Assembly: GCA_030445275.1 (NCBI GenBank)
Contig: JAUCSE010000082.1
Span: forward strand, 1-64,000
Direction of reading: 5' to 3'
DNA from: Mucilaginibacter sp.
GTDB lineage: Bacteria > Bacteroidota > Bacteroidia > Sphingobacteriales > Sphingobacteriaceae
DNA: 64,000 nucleotides
The notes beneath the pieces are model-generated. The model saw only the letters and a program-made list of their open reading frames with translations. It was not told where the DNA came from and made no database searches. Shown here one piece after another: positions 17,586-27,600 of this stretch (positions are counted from its first letter, which is position 1; every line of letters begins with the position of its first letter). The translations under genes were made by a program, and so were the position numbers.

Positions 17586-18227
17586 ATGAAACTTTACACC
17601 AGGATAGTTAACCAGATGAAAGAGGATGTTACCGGCGGGAAATACAAACCCGGCGAAAAAATACCCGCTGAACCTGAATTGATGAAGCTGTATAATGTGG
17701 GCAGATCTACTATAAGAGAAGCTATTAAAACTTTGGCTATATCTGGCATTTTAAAAGTTCAGCAAGGTTCCGGAACATTTGTGAACACCAGTTTTCAGGG
17801 TGTAAGTATGGAGCAGCGCCTTCGCCGGGCCGATTTTGATGAGATCAATGCTGTAAGGGCGTTTCTTGAAAAAGAGATTGTAAAGCTGGCCACCCTGAAT
17901 CATACGGAAGCGCAACTGGCCGAAATAGAAAAAAACCTGGAAAAACGCAAGCTGGCCATCCAGTCAGAAAAAGCACAGGAATGTGCCGAAGCTGATATCG
18001 CCTTCCATATGTCAATTGCCAATGCTTCGGGCAATACGGTTTTATCAGATCTGTATCATAGTTTTACATTAATTATGCGTAACTTCTTTATTGCAAGAGA
18101 TGTACAGGGCATCAGTCATTTCGCAATGAACCATTATTTGCATGAACAGCTGTTTAAAGCTATTAAAAGTAAAAAAGTAAACCAATCACAGGCGGTGCTT
18201 CAAAAGATCCTGGAAAATAATTATTAG
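17586..18227 (+). CDS. GntR-family (FadR subgroup) regulator of the oxalate/formate locus
   Basis: This 213-residue protein has an N-terminal winged helix (about 5-72; EKIPAEPELMKLYNVGRSTIREAIKTLA is the recognition region and GSGTFV the wing). A C-terminal all-helical FCD domain (about 80-205) carries acidic and His residues (AEADIAFHMSIANASGN) typical of metal/carboxylate-binding FadR members. FCD regulators often sense small organic acids, so oxalate or formate is a plausible effector. It is divergent from the decarboxylase gene and 21 bp ahead of fdhD. Three AAACAT-N3-ATGTTT-type sites in the intergenic region support control of both directions. Confidence 0.85.
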   Translation: MKLYTRIVNQMKEDVTGGKYKPGEKIPAEPELMKLYNVGRSTIREAIKTLAISGILKVQQGSGTFVNTSFQGVSMEQRLRRADFDEINAVRAFLEKEIVKLATLNHTEAQLAEIEKNLEKRKLAIQSEKAQECAEADIAFHMSIANASGNTVLSDLYHSFTLIMRNFFIARDVQGISHFAMNHYLHEQLFKAIKSKKVNQSQAVLQKILENNY

Positions 18228-18248
18228 GATGTATTAACAGTTACTTTT

Positions 18249-19121
18249 ATGAATAAGGAAAGTTCAATACTCAAACACACCATCATAAAAATAAACGGCG
18301 ACCAGCATTCGGCGGTTATGGATACGCTGGCCATTGAAGAGCCATTAGAAATAAGGCTTGCATTTGGCACTAAGCTAAACAGAACAATAAAAAATGTTTC
18401 TGTAACCATGCGTACCCCAGGAAATGATGCAGAACTGGCAACCGGATTTTTATTTACAGAAGGCATTATAAAAGACAAGAACGACCTGGCTTCAGTAGCC
18501 CATTGTTTTATTGCCTGCGCCGAAAATAAGGAAAACGTGATACAGGTTGAACTGAATGAAACCGTAGTTCCGGAACTAAAAAACACCGACCGTAACTTTT
18601 ACACCACCTCCAGCTGCGGCGTTTGCGGTAAAGGCTCTATTGATGCCATCAAAACGGTGAGCGCTTTTCAGCCCGATAAAAACAATGATATTCTGGTTGC
18701 CCAGGATATATTGCTTGAACTCCCCGATCGCCTGCGGCAGCACCAACGGGTTTTTGATGCGACCGGCGGTCTGCATGCCTGTGCTCTGTTTAATACAGGC
18801 GGAGAGTTGCTGCAGGTGCGTGAGGATGTGGGCCGGCATAACGCCCTTGATAAATTGATCGGGGCAGCCCTTAACAACAACTGGCTACCCCTTGACCAAC
18901 ATATTTTACTATTGAGCGGCCGTGCCAGTTTTGAGCTGGTTCAAAAAGCGGCCATGGCGGGTATCAGCATTATAGCGGCGGTTGGCGCGCCATCAAGCCT
19001 GGCAGTACAGCTGGCAGCAGAATTCGGCATAACCCTGGTTGGCTTTTTACGCCAGCAGCAATTTAATATTTACACGATGGAACATCGCATCTTAATACCC
19101 CATTATGAAAATAAGGATTAA
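18249..19121 (+). CDS. fdhD: FdhD, sulfurtransferase for formate dehydrogenase cofactor
   Basis: This 290-residue protein transfers sulfur to the molybdenum/tungsten-bis-pyranopterin cofactor that formate dehydrogenases need. The essential CxxC is present (SSCGVCGKGS, Cys123 and Cys126), at almost the same positions as in the E. coli protein. It also has the family segments TPGNDAELATGFLFTEGI and VREDVGRHNALDKLIGAAL. It overlaps the next gene by 17 bp and the dehydrogenase follows, so the three are probably translated from one message. Confidence 0.93.
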   Translation: MNKESSILKHTIIKINGDQHSAVMDTLAIEEPLEIRLAFGTKLNRTIKNVSVTMRTPGNDAELATGFLFTEGIIKDKNDLASVAHCFIACAENKENVIQVELNETVVPELKNTDRNFYTTSSCGVCGKGSIDAIKTVSAFQPDKNNDILVAQDILLELPDRLRQHQRVFDATGGLHACALFNTGGELLQVREDVGRHNALDKLIGAALNNNWLPLDQHILLLSGRASFELVQKAAMAGISIIAAVGAPSSLAVQLAAEFGITLVGFLRQQQFNIYTMEHRILIPHYENKD

Positions 19122-19461
19122 AGGAAACGCGTTGAGGTACAGGCTTACCAAAAGCGACATCTCGGCTTTAGCCAATGATGGCTATTTACAGGAACAAACA
19201 AATTTTGTAGGCCAGCCGTTTATTTATGCATTAAAGATCACAAAGGCGGATACCCTTACGGCTGAATTTAAAAATAACACCATCACTCTCTTTATGCCGC
19301 AGTTAATGATGAATGAACTGGCGGATACCGATAGAGTGGGTTTTGATGATAAAAACGGACCTGTACAATTACTGGTCGAAAAAGATTTTACCTGCCTTGA
19401 TAATGTAGAAGAAGACCAGAGTGATAACTACCCCAATCCGCTGGCTTCACAAAAAAATTAA
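19105..19461 (+). CDS. Small conserved protein coupled to fdhD (DUF7009-like)
   Basis: This 118-residue protein overlaps the end of fdhD by 17 bp, which implies translational coupling. It begins MKIRIKGNALRYRLTKSDI and ends with a CLDNVEEDQSDNYPNP segment, a pattern I associate with the DUF7009 hypothetical family near FdhD genes. That assignment is from memory and moderate. There is no signal peptide, membrane helix or metal-binding cluster, and only one Cys. Its position between fdhD and the catalytic subunit suggests a role in assembly or chaperoning of the dehydrogenase. No function is established here. Confidence 0.7.
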   Translation: MKIRIKGNALRYRLTKSDISALANDGYLQEQTNFVGQPFIYALKITKADTLTAEFKNNTITLFMPQLMMNELADTDRVGFDDKNGPVQLLVEKDFTCLDNVEEDQSDNYPNPLASQKN

Positions 19462-19473
19462 AATTACTGAGCT

Positions 19474-21792
19474 ATGGCAACAAATAAAGAAGTCCCTTCA
19501 GCAGAAAATCCGGAAAAGTTATTAAACTTAAAAGCAACCGGACCAAAAAAATGGGCGGCCGGTATTCCGGCTGTTATAGCAGCTTTAAGTGATGTAATGG
19601 AAGAAGGTATCCCTTTCCGCGGAACGGGTGCCTTATTTGTAATGAACCAGAAAGGTGGTTTTGACTGCTCCAGCTGTGCCTGGCCCGATCCGGATGATGA
19701 CCGCTCGGTGGTGGGTGAGTACTGCGAAAACGGGGCGAAAGCGCTGGCAGAAGAAGCAACCAATAAAAAAGTTACTGCCGAGTTCTTCGCGCAAAATTCC
19801 GTGATCGATCTGGCCAATTTGACCGACTTTGAGATCGGCAAAAAAGGACGTTTGACCGAACCCATGTACCTGTCCAAAGGAGCTACCCACTACCAACCCA
19901 TTAGCTGGGATGGAGCCTTCGCCAAAATAGCCGAACACTTAAACGCGCTGGAATCACCGCACGACGCGGTGTTTTATACATCCGGTCGAACCAGTAACGA
20001 AACTTCATTCCTGTACCAACTTTTTGCCAAGGAGTTTGGCACCAATAACATGCCCGATTGCTCCAATATGTGCCATGAATCATCAGGCAGTGCGTTGCGA
20101 CCCACCATCGGCATAGGTAAGGGAACAGTAACACTGGAGGACTTTTATGATACCGATCTGATCGTGATCATCGGTCATAACCCCGGCACCAACGCCCCAC
20201 GTATGATGAGCGCGTTGGAAAAGGGCAAAAAGGGCGGCGCAAAGATCATCGCTATAAATCCTTTACCTGAAGCCGGACTGATGGCTTTCCGCAATCCGCA
20301 GGAAGTAAAGGGAATTATTGGCACAGGGGCTCAATTGGCCGATCTTTACCTGCCGGTTAAAATAAACGGCGATATGGCTTTGTTAAAAGCCTTTGAAATG
20401 CTGCTGCTCGAAGCCGAGAAAAACGCACCTGGGCAAGTGTTGGACAACGATTTTATCACTGCCAGCACCGTGGGCTTTAACGAATTTACCAAACAGTTTA
20501 AAGATTACCAGCTGGAAAAACTGGCTGCTGACTCGGGCATCACCGTGGCCGATATTCGCCTGGCGGCCGATATGCTGGCCAACAATAAACGCATCATATT
20601 TTGCTGGGGCATGGGATTAACCCAACAACCCAATGGCGTAGAGATGATCAGGGAGATCGTGAACATTTGTCTGATGAAAGGCAGCATAGGGAAACCCGGC
20701 GCGGGCGTATGCCCCGTGCGCGGGCACAGCAATGTACAGGGCAACCGTACCATGATGATTGATGAAAAGCCCACCCAAAAACAGCTTGACCGTTTAAGAG
20801 ATGTTTTTGGTTTTGAACCACCTCGCGAACATGGTTATGATGTGGTTAATGCAATCAAGGCCATACATGCGGGCAAAGTAAAAGTGTTTTTTGGTATGGG
20901 AGGTAATTTTATTTCGGCTACGCCGGATACCACTTATACGGCCGAGGCATTGCGTAAGCTAAAGCTAAGTGTGCATGTTTCTATCAAGCTTAACCGCAGT
21001 CACCTGGTGCATGGGGAAGAGGCGTTAATACTGCCAACCCTCTCACGCAGCGATAAGGATATGGTGAATGGCGAACTGCAATTTATCAGCACGGAAAATT
21101 CTATGGGGGTGGTTCAATCATCCAAAGGCATTTTAAAACCGGTATCAGATCAGCTCATTAACGAAACCCATATTGTATGTAGAATGGCTATAGCCACTTT
21201 GGGCGGCCGTTCTGTGGTTGACTGGAAACGTTACATGAATAGCTACGATGATATCAGGGATGTTATTGAAAAAAGCATCCCTGGTTTTGATAATTACAAC
21301 AAACGTGTTCGTGAAAAGGGAGGCTTCTATTTACCAAACGGAGCCAGGGATGGTAAATTCATCACCGAGAAATTTGGTGATAAAGCGCCGTTCACCATTA
21401 CCGAATTACCGATAAATATCCTGGCCGATGATGAGTATATGATGGCCACCACCCGTACGCATGACCAGTTCAATACCACCATTTATGGCCTGGAAGATCG
21501 CTACCGCGGTATAAAAAACGAACGCCGTGTAGTGTTCATGAACCAAAAGGATATGGATAAGGCCGGTTACGTGGAAGGCGAAAAAGTTGACCTGTTTAAT
21601 TACGACGATGGTATAGAGCGCATAGCCCGTTTATTTGTGGTAGTACCCTATCCTATCCCTGAGCGTAACACAGTAACATATTTTCCCGAAACCAATGTGC
21701 TGGTATCCATAAACAATGTGGTTGGCGAAAGTAATATGCCCGCGGCCAAGTTTGTTCGGATGAAAATAAGAAAACATGAATCGCCAGTTTAA
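19474..21792 (+). CDS. FdhF/YdeP-type molybdopterin oxidoreductase (formate dehydrogenase)
   Basis: This 772-residue cytoplasmic protein belongs to the FdhF/YdeP family. The N-terminal CSSCAWP motif (Cys65, Cys68) replaces the four-Cys iron-sulfur motif of classical formate dehydrogenases. The likely metal ligand is Cys200 followed by His201 (CSNMCHESSG), the Cys-His pair used in formate oxidation. Other family blocks are GHNPGTNAPRMM, GWGMGLTQ-like CWGMGLTQQPNG, RGHSNVQGNRTM and the C-terminal RTHDQFNTTIYGLEDRYRGI. With fdhD upstream and an oxalate:formate-type carrier downstream, oxidation of formate to CO2 is the best reading. No separate electron-transfer subunit lies nearby, so the acceptor is unknown. 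Confidence 0.88.
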   Translation: MATNKEVPSAENPEKLLNLKATGPKKWAAGIPAVIAALSDVMEEGIPFRGTGALFVMNQKGGFDCSSCAWPDPDDDRSVVGEYCENGAKALAEEATNKKVTAEFFAQNSVIDLANLTDFEIGKKGRLTEPMYLSKGATHYQPISWDGAFAKIAEHLNALESPHDAVFYTSGRTSNETSFLYQLFAKEFGTNNMPDCSNMCHESSGSALRPTIGIGKGTVTLEDFYDTDLIVIIGHNPGTNAPRMMSALEKGKKGGAKIIAINPLPEAGLMAFRNPQEVKGIIGTGAQLADLYLPVKINGDMALLKAFEMLLLEAEKNAPGQVLDNDFITASTVGFNEFTKQFKDYQLEKLAADSGITVADIRLAADMLANNKRIIFCWGMGLTQQPNGVEMIREIVNICLMKGSIGKPGAGVCPVRGHSNVQGNRTMMIDEKPTQKQLDRLRDVFGFEPPREHGYDVVNAIKAIHAGKVKVFFGMGGNFISATPDTTYTAEALRKLKLSVHVSIKLNRSHLVHGEEALILPTLSRSDKDMVNGELQFISTENSMGVVQSSKGILKPVSDQLINETHIVCRMAIATLGGRSVVDWKRYMNSYDDIRDVIEKSIPGFDNYNKRVREKGGFYLPNGARDGKFITEKFGDKAPFTITELPINILADDEYMMATTRTHDQFNTTIYGLEDRYRGIKNERRVVFMNQKDMDKAGYVEGEKVDLFNYDDGIERIARLFVVVPYPIPERNTVTYFPETNVLVSINNVVGESNMPAAKFVRMKIRKHESPV

Positions 21793-21865
21793 CAAACATT
21801 AAACCTTATACAGTTATTCTTTTGCTCTTAATCACATTTAATTGATTTACCTATAGATAACTATC

Positions 21866-23083
21866 ATGAACAATTTTAAGCGTTGGGGAATAGCCATTGC
21901 GGGTGTACTGCTACAGGTGGCATTAGGGGCTGTTTACGCCTGGAGCGTGTTTCGCGTTCCGCTGGCTAAGCAATTTCACTGGTCAATTTCACAGGTTACC
22001 TTAACCTTTACCATTGCTGTTATGGCTTTAGGCTTTGCCTCGTTTTTTGGCGGCTTATGGTTAAAGCGTGTAGGCCCGCGCATAGTGGCCATGACCGGTG
22101 GACTGCTGTATGGCGGCGGGGTATTCCTGGCCAGCTTTTCTGATCACGGCTTGTGGTGGCTTTACTTAACCTATGGTGTAATTGGCGGTATAGGGCTTGG
22201 GTTTTCCTATATTGTTCCCATCTCCGTAATTGTAAAATGGTTTCCTGACCGCCGGGGTTTGATGACTGGTATAGCCGTTGGCGGTTTTGGTGCAGGTGCA
22301 TTAATAACCGCGCCAATTGCTACCCGCTTAATTCAAAGCGTAGGCGTACTGCAAACCTTTGCCTATCTGGGCATTGCTTATGCAATAGCCGCTATAGCAG
22401 CAGGCTATTTTATGCAAAACCCACCCGAAGGCTGGCTGCCCGAGGGGTGGAAACCCGTTCAAAAACAAACTACACAAAAAAACGGCGGCGACTTTACCCT
22501 TGGTGGTGCGCTAAAAACCTGGCAATGGTGGGCACTGTGGCTATTGCTGTTCCTCAATACTTCGGCAGGTATTTCTATTATTTCGCAGGAAGCACCGATG
22601 TTCCAGGAACTGGCTAATATCAGTGCACTGGTAGCCGCCGGTATGGTGGGTATTGTAAGTATCGGCAACGCGTTAGGCCGTGTTTTCTGGGCCTGGATCT
22701 CTGATTTGCTGGGCCGCAGAGCTACTTTTGCGCTGATGTTTGCGATCCAGATCGGCCTGTTCTGGGCTCTTCCTTACTTTCATTCCGTTACGGCTATTAC
22801 CATACTCGTGTTTTTTATCCTGATGTGTTATGGTGGTGGATTTGGCACCATGCCCGCCTTCGCGGCCGATTACTTTGGGCCAACCAATGTAGGTTCCATC
22901 TACGGGCTAATACTTACCGCCTGGGGATTTGCAAGCGCCTTTGGCCCCCTGCTGATCGCCAATTTACGTCAATCGAGCGGGGCATATACCAGCGGTTTGC
23001 ATATAATATCGATCATTATGGCGGTATCGATTATATTGCCGTTGTTGGTAAAACCACCTAAACGGTCATCAGCCAAAACGTAA
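21866..23083 (+). CDS. OFA-family MFS transporter (oxalate/formate antiporter-like)
   Basis: This 405-residue membrane protein has 12 predicted helices and the OxlT/OFA opening RWGIAIAGVLLQVALGAVYAWSVF, plus the MFS loop motif GRVFWAWISDLLGRR between helices 8 and 9. OxlT swaps oxalate for formate, and other OFA members carry lactate or pyruvate. The neighbourhood favours oxalate or formate. It begins 73 bp after the dehydrogenase and is probably the last gene of the unit. Confidence 0.85.
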   Translation: MNNFKRWGIAIAGVLLQVALGAVYAWSVFRVPLAKQFHWSISQVTLTFTIAVMALGFASFFGGLWLKRVGPRIVAMTGGLLYGGGVFLASFSDHGLWWLYLTYGVIGGIGLGFSYIVPISVIVKWFPDRRGLMTGIAVGGFGAGALITAPIATRLIQSVGVLQTFAYLGIAYAIAAIAAGYFMQNPPEGWLPEGWKPVQKQTTQKNGGDFTLGGALKTWQWWALWLLLFLNTSAGISIISQEAPMFQELANISALVAAGMVGIVSIGNALGRVFWAWISDLLGRRATFALMFAIQIGLFWALPYFHSVTAITILVFFILMCYGGGFGTMPAFAADYFGPTNVGSIYGLILTAWGFASAFGPLLIANLRQSSGAYTSGLHIISIIMAVSIILPLLVKPPKRSSAKT

Positions 23084-23222
23084 TTTTAAAGCCCGCGAAT
23101 ATTTTATCCTGGCGTTAAATAATTAAATTGTGTTTAACTATCTAAAATAAACTCATCAATTTTAGTACTGTCAGTAACTAAAATCAGATCAAAAGCGTCA
23201 TTAGATTAAAATCGTCAATTTA

Positions 23223-24611
23223 ATGAAACCCACTTTATCTCAATTATTACTGATACCGGTATTTTTATTATGGTCCTGGCATTTGCAGGCACAAAACCTG
23301 CAAACCAGGCGCATTGATTCCCTGATGCAGGCGGCTAATAGCACCGGTGTATTCAACGGGAATGTTTTGGTAGCACAACATGGCAAAGCAATATACCACA
23401 AAGCCATTGGTTATGCAGATGCCACTAAAAGTAAAATGCTCAACCCTGATCTGTATTTCGATATCGGTTCGATCTCCAAGGAGTTTAATGGTATTGGTAT
23501 AATGATCCTGCAGGAACAGGGTAAGCTCCGACTTTCGGATCCCGTTGCCAAATACCTGCCCTACCTGCCAGAATGGGCCAAACATGTAAAATTGCTCGAC
23601 CTGGTAAATTATACCAGCGGCTTGCCGGTAAGCAATGCTATGGCCGACAGTGATTACTATAATATACTGAATAACTTAAAGACGCTGGCCTTTGAACCCG
23701 GCAAATCCTATATCTACAGCAATGATAATGTGTATTTACAAAAAAGGATCATTGAAAAGGTATCAGGACTTAGCTTTAATGATTTTGTTGTAAAATATAT
23801 CTTCAAGCCCTGTAAAATGTTAAACTCAGGTATGGATCTGAAATTTAACGACCCTAAAATGGCACAGGCTTTTGATAGCAACTACAGGCCTACGCCATAC
23901 ACACAGGAAAGTTCGGGCTGGGTTCGGCTCACTATGGATGATCTGTACCGTTATACCACTTGTTTAAACAGCTATCAACTGATCAAACACGATTCTTATC
24001 AGGAACTGGCAGCTGGTTTTGGCGATGGAGAGAGCAGCTTGGGAAGTGCACAGTTTGAAAACAACCAGCTCATTTGGCATCAGCATCACGGCTCCAATTA
24101 CAATTACGAGGCCCTGATGACCAGCGATCTGAAAGAAGACATCACAGTGATCCTGATGACTAACAGCCAACAGTTTAAGGTAAGTCCATTAACAACTGCC
24201 ATCATGAACATTATAAAGGGAAAACCTTATACCGTACCCCAAAAATCGTTATACCTTGATCTTCGCGAAAAAGTATTGGCAAATTTTGACATGGGTATTG
24301 CCTTTTACAGGAGTGTGCATGAAAACCCGCAAAGTAATTATGATCTGAGCTTTGAAATAGGCGACCTGGTAAATACAGGAAAATATCTGATGCGTCGCAA
24401 TAAGTTTGATGAGGCCATACAGATCTTTAATCTGGGTACCTTACTCAAAATAAAAAACACAGATTACTCTCTGGTTTACCAGCTGATAGGTGAAAGCTAT
24501 GCCAAAAAAGGAAATAAGGATACTGCAATTTTATACTATATCCAAGCCGTTGCACAGGATGCAGATAATAAAGTAGCAAAAGGTTTTTTAGCTGAATTGC
24601 ATAAAAATTGA
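23223..24611 (+). CDS. Secreted serine hydrolase (beta-lactamase class C fold) with C-terminal TPR
   Basis: This 462-residue protein has a signal peptide (about 1-24). The class C beta-lactamase/DD-peptidase fold is shown by the SxxK motif (Ser83-Ile-Ser-Lys86) and YSN (about residues 163-165). The C-terminal part from about 350 is helical and TPR-like (FDEAIQIFNLGTLL, YSLVYQLIGESYAKKGNKDTAILYY). Such proteins act as peptidases or esterases more often than as antibiotic-resistance enzymes. It converges on the VIT-domain gene and has no operon partner. Confidence 0.82.
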   Translation: MKPTLSQLLLIPVFLLWSWHLQAQNLQTRRIDSLMQAANSTGVFNGNVLVAQHGKAIYHKAIGYADATKSKMLNPDLYFDIGSISKEFNGIGIMILQEQGKLRLSDPVAKYLPYLPEWAKHVKLLDLVNYTSGLPVSNAMADSDYYNILNNLKTLAFEPGKSYIYSNDNVYLQKRIIEKVSGLSFNDFVVKYIFKPCKMLNSGMDLKFNDPKMAQAFDSNYRPTPYTQESSGWVRLTMDDLYRYTTCLNSYQLIKHDSYQELAAGFGDGESSLGSAQFENNQLIWHQHHGSNYNYEALMTSDLKEDITVILMTNSQQFKVSPLTTAIMNIIKGKPYTVPQKSLYLDLREKVLANFDMGIAFYRSVHENPQSNYDLSFEIGDLVNTGKYLMRRNKFDEAIQIFNLGTLLKIKNTDYSLVYQLIGESYAKKGNKDTAILYYIQAVAQDADNKVAKGFLAELHKN

Positions 24612-24638
24612 TCATTAAGCGGCGTGGTTATTACACAA

Positions 24639-24671
24639 ATAACTCCGGCAATTTTCAATTGCCGGAGTTAT
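24639..24671. terminator. Bidirectional hairpin between convergent genes
   Basis: Perfect 15-bp arms (24639-24653, 24657-24671) enclose a 3-nt loop. It is centred between the stops of the serine hydrolase and the VIT-domain gene, so it can end both transcripts. Confidence 0.75.
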
Positions 24672-24689
24672 GCTTAAGCATCCTGATAT

Positions 24690-27600
24690 TTACTTAAAAT
24701 CCAGATCGCCGATGTAAACGGTACCATCTGATCCTTTTTTCATTTGCAGTACAATCAATTCCTTTTTTTCCTGCGGTGTTCCGTAATGGGTAAACATTTC
24801 GGCCATAATGGTAGTAGGTCCGGCAATGGTGGCCTGCCTGTCGCCATAATAATTGATCTCAATTTTGTACGTGCCCTTGATGGCCTTTTTTAATAAGAAC
24901 TGCTCCGGGCCAAAACCCTGTGTCATATCATGCGATATCCGACCGCCTATTGCGGTGCGGTTGTGACTGTAGTAACATTTTTCGTTGTTTGGGTCAGTTA
25001 CCCACAGGTCAATATCGGTGTTACTCATGTTCCAGTCCATCACAATACGGATATCAACCGGCAGTGATTTGATCAATTCTTTAGGAATAGCCGACAGGTT
25101 AAGCTTGCCCTTGTTTAAAGTGATGATCCGGTTTATTTCGGGCAAAAATACTTCCTGTATACCATTATAAAGGCGGTCGGCATCAGCAGTATAACTCTTA
25201 GTCATGGCGGCATAAAGTACATCCAGGGCTTTTTGATGTTCGCCGGCATCCTCCAGCGCCAGGCCATAATCACGGTAACTTTGCGGATCAAGCGGGCGTA
25301 ATTCAGTTACCTTTTTAAAGGCAAACACTTCACCCTTAAAATCACCACATTGTTTTAGTTTGTAGCCCAGCATTTTGTACAGCTCATAGCTGCCCAGGTC
25401 AAATTCGGCCAGGTTACTCAGTATGCGCATACCTATCTCTTTGTTGCCCGTTCTTATAAAATAGTCGGCCACATTAAAATAGTAAACAGGATCGCTGCTA
25501 AACGCTTGTCTTAACTCCAGGTATTTCTGATATTGATTTTCCTTCGCGGTTTTTTGTATGGTTTTTAAGTAATCAGCATCGGGCGCGGTATAAGTGATGT
25601 TAATGCCATTGTTTGGGCTGGCAGGGTTTCTAACCGAATCAGCAACAGCCGATCTGTTATTTTTAGTGGTCACTATAACCACGCCATTACTAGCCCTGGC
25701 ACCGTAAATACTTGTTGCAGCAGCATCTTTCAATACTTGCATCGATTGCACATCACCAGGGTTAAGATAGCCCACATTGTTGGTTGGCACCCCATCTACA
25801 ACATATAAAGGCTGTGCGTTACCAAAGGTAGCCGCGCCCCTGATTCGTACGCTATTATTTGAACCGGGAGTAGCAGGAGTTACCTGGACACCGGGTATCC
25901 TCCCCGGCACGGTTACGGTTGATATGCTTTGCACAGCGCCAGTAACTTCTCTTTTATGTTGTGTACCATAACCAACCACAACAACCTCATTCAATTGGGT
26001 TGAAGGTCGTGCCGTCAGATTAGAAGCTACCTGATCTTCGGCTACCTGCCTTACATCTGAGTTACCTACAGGTTCATCAATCCGTGTATCGGCATTACCC
26101 GCAACCTGGTGCAGCTGCTTGCCTTTACTTTTATCATTCGGTTTAACCGGTTTGGGCTGATAATCGGCCTTCCACCATTGGGTAAGGTCGGTCAGGATGT
26201 TTTTAGATACTGTCAGGTTTTCTCTTTGGACCTGGGAGGTATTCCCGCCCCTTTGTTTCATGATAACATCAAATTGTTCGCGCAGTTCGGCCGGCGGTTC
26301 AATATCATATTGAATATAATCGTACACCGTTTCGAGCACGATAAGCGACGTATTACGGGTAACAATACCAAAACGTTTGCCTAATGATTCAATATCCTGG
26401 CGGTTGGCATCATAGTTAATATCCAGTTCACTTATCTTTTTTTGCGCCCAAAGTTTAGCCACGTCAGCACCATCAACGGCATTTTTTGCCAGATCAAGCG
26501 TAACCGTTTTCTCATAGCTTACTTTACCACTATAGCCATATTGTAAAATAATAGTTTGGTTAGGGTTCCGGGTAATACCGGCTATTGAAAATATACCGCT
26601 TACCGCAACTGGCAGCGAAGGATAACTATCTTCCATAGTACTGCCTGCCTTTATACCTAAAAAGCGCAAGGGCTGAACGGTTAAACCGGTTAATGCTTTA
26701 TCCTGATCATCTTTAATGAGGTCAATTAGCTCACCGTACGTTTTAAGGGCGATCAATTTCAGGTTACTATAATCGGCCGAGGCAGATGAATTGATACAAT
26801 AAACAGGCTTGTTACCCAAGGTTATCATTTTTTCGCCAAAGGTTTGATGCCCATCGCTCAGGAGTAAAAACTCATCAACCGGATATTTTGATAAATTGAT
26901 ATGGCCAAAGTCGGTAGCGCCGTCATAGGTGGTATGTTCTAAGTAGTTTTTAAGCGTTACCCAATCACCATTGGTTATATTATAGGTACGGGTATTTAAA
27001 ATGGTGTTGCTAAAAGTTACCAGGGTAATTTCGGCATTGTTCACTTTTTTAAAGTATGCGTCCATCAACGCGAATTCCTTTTTGATATCGCGATTTGTCC
27101 CGCTCAGGGAGGCATCCCACAACAAACCAATGCGATGCGGCATAGGCTTATTTATCACCTTTGATTGCAATAGGGTATTGATAAAGTAATAGTACTTATT
27201 GCCCTGCGTCTGTATCATCACCTCGCTGGCATCGGCTGGTTTTAGTATCGAGAACGACAATGAATGATCGGGTACATAATTGTTTTTATCTATAGATGCC
27301 GAATAGGTATTCTGATGGTTATCAAACTGCAGATCGGTGCCATTGGAGCTATCTGTAACCGGTGCCATTATGCTTTGAATTACGGATGCTTTAAGCGAAA
27401 ATTTTTCAACGGTATCTTTTACATTGAGGGGTAGCGTAAATTTAAGGTTCCCGCTAGTAGCAAAGGGCAGCTCTTCTTCGTAACCCATAATTACCGTACG
27501 TGTATTATGCGGATTGATGGGATATATCCGTGTACGGAAAGTGTTGCCCTCTACTTTCTCAAGCAAACCCGGGTCAACGCCACGGCGTTCAATTGATTCA

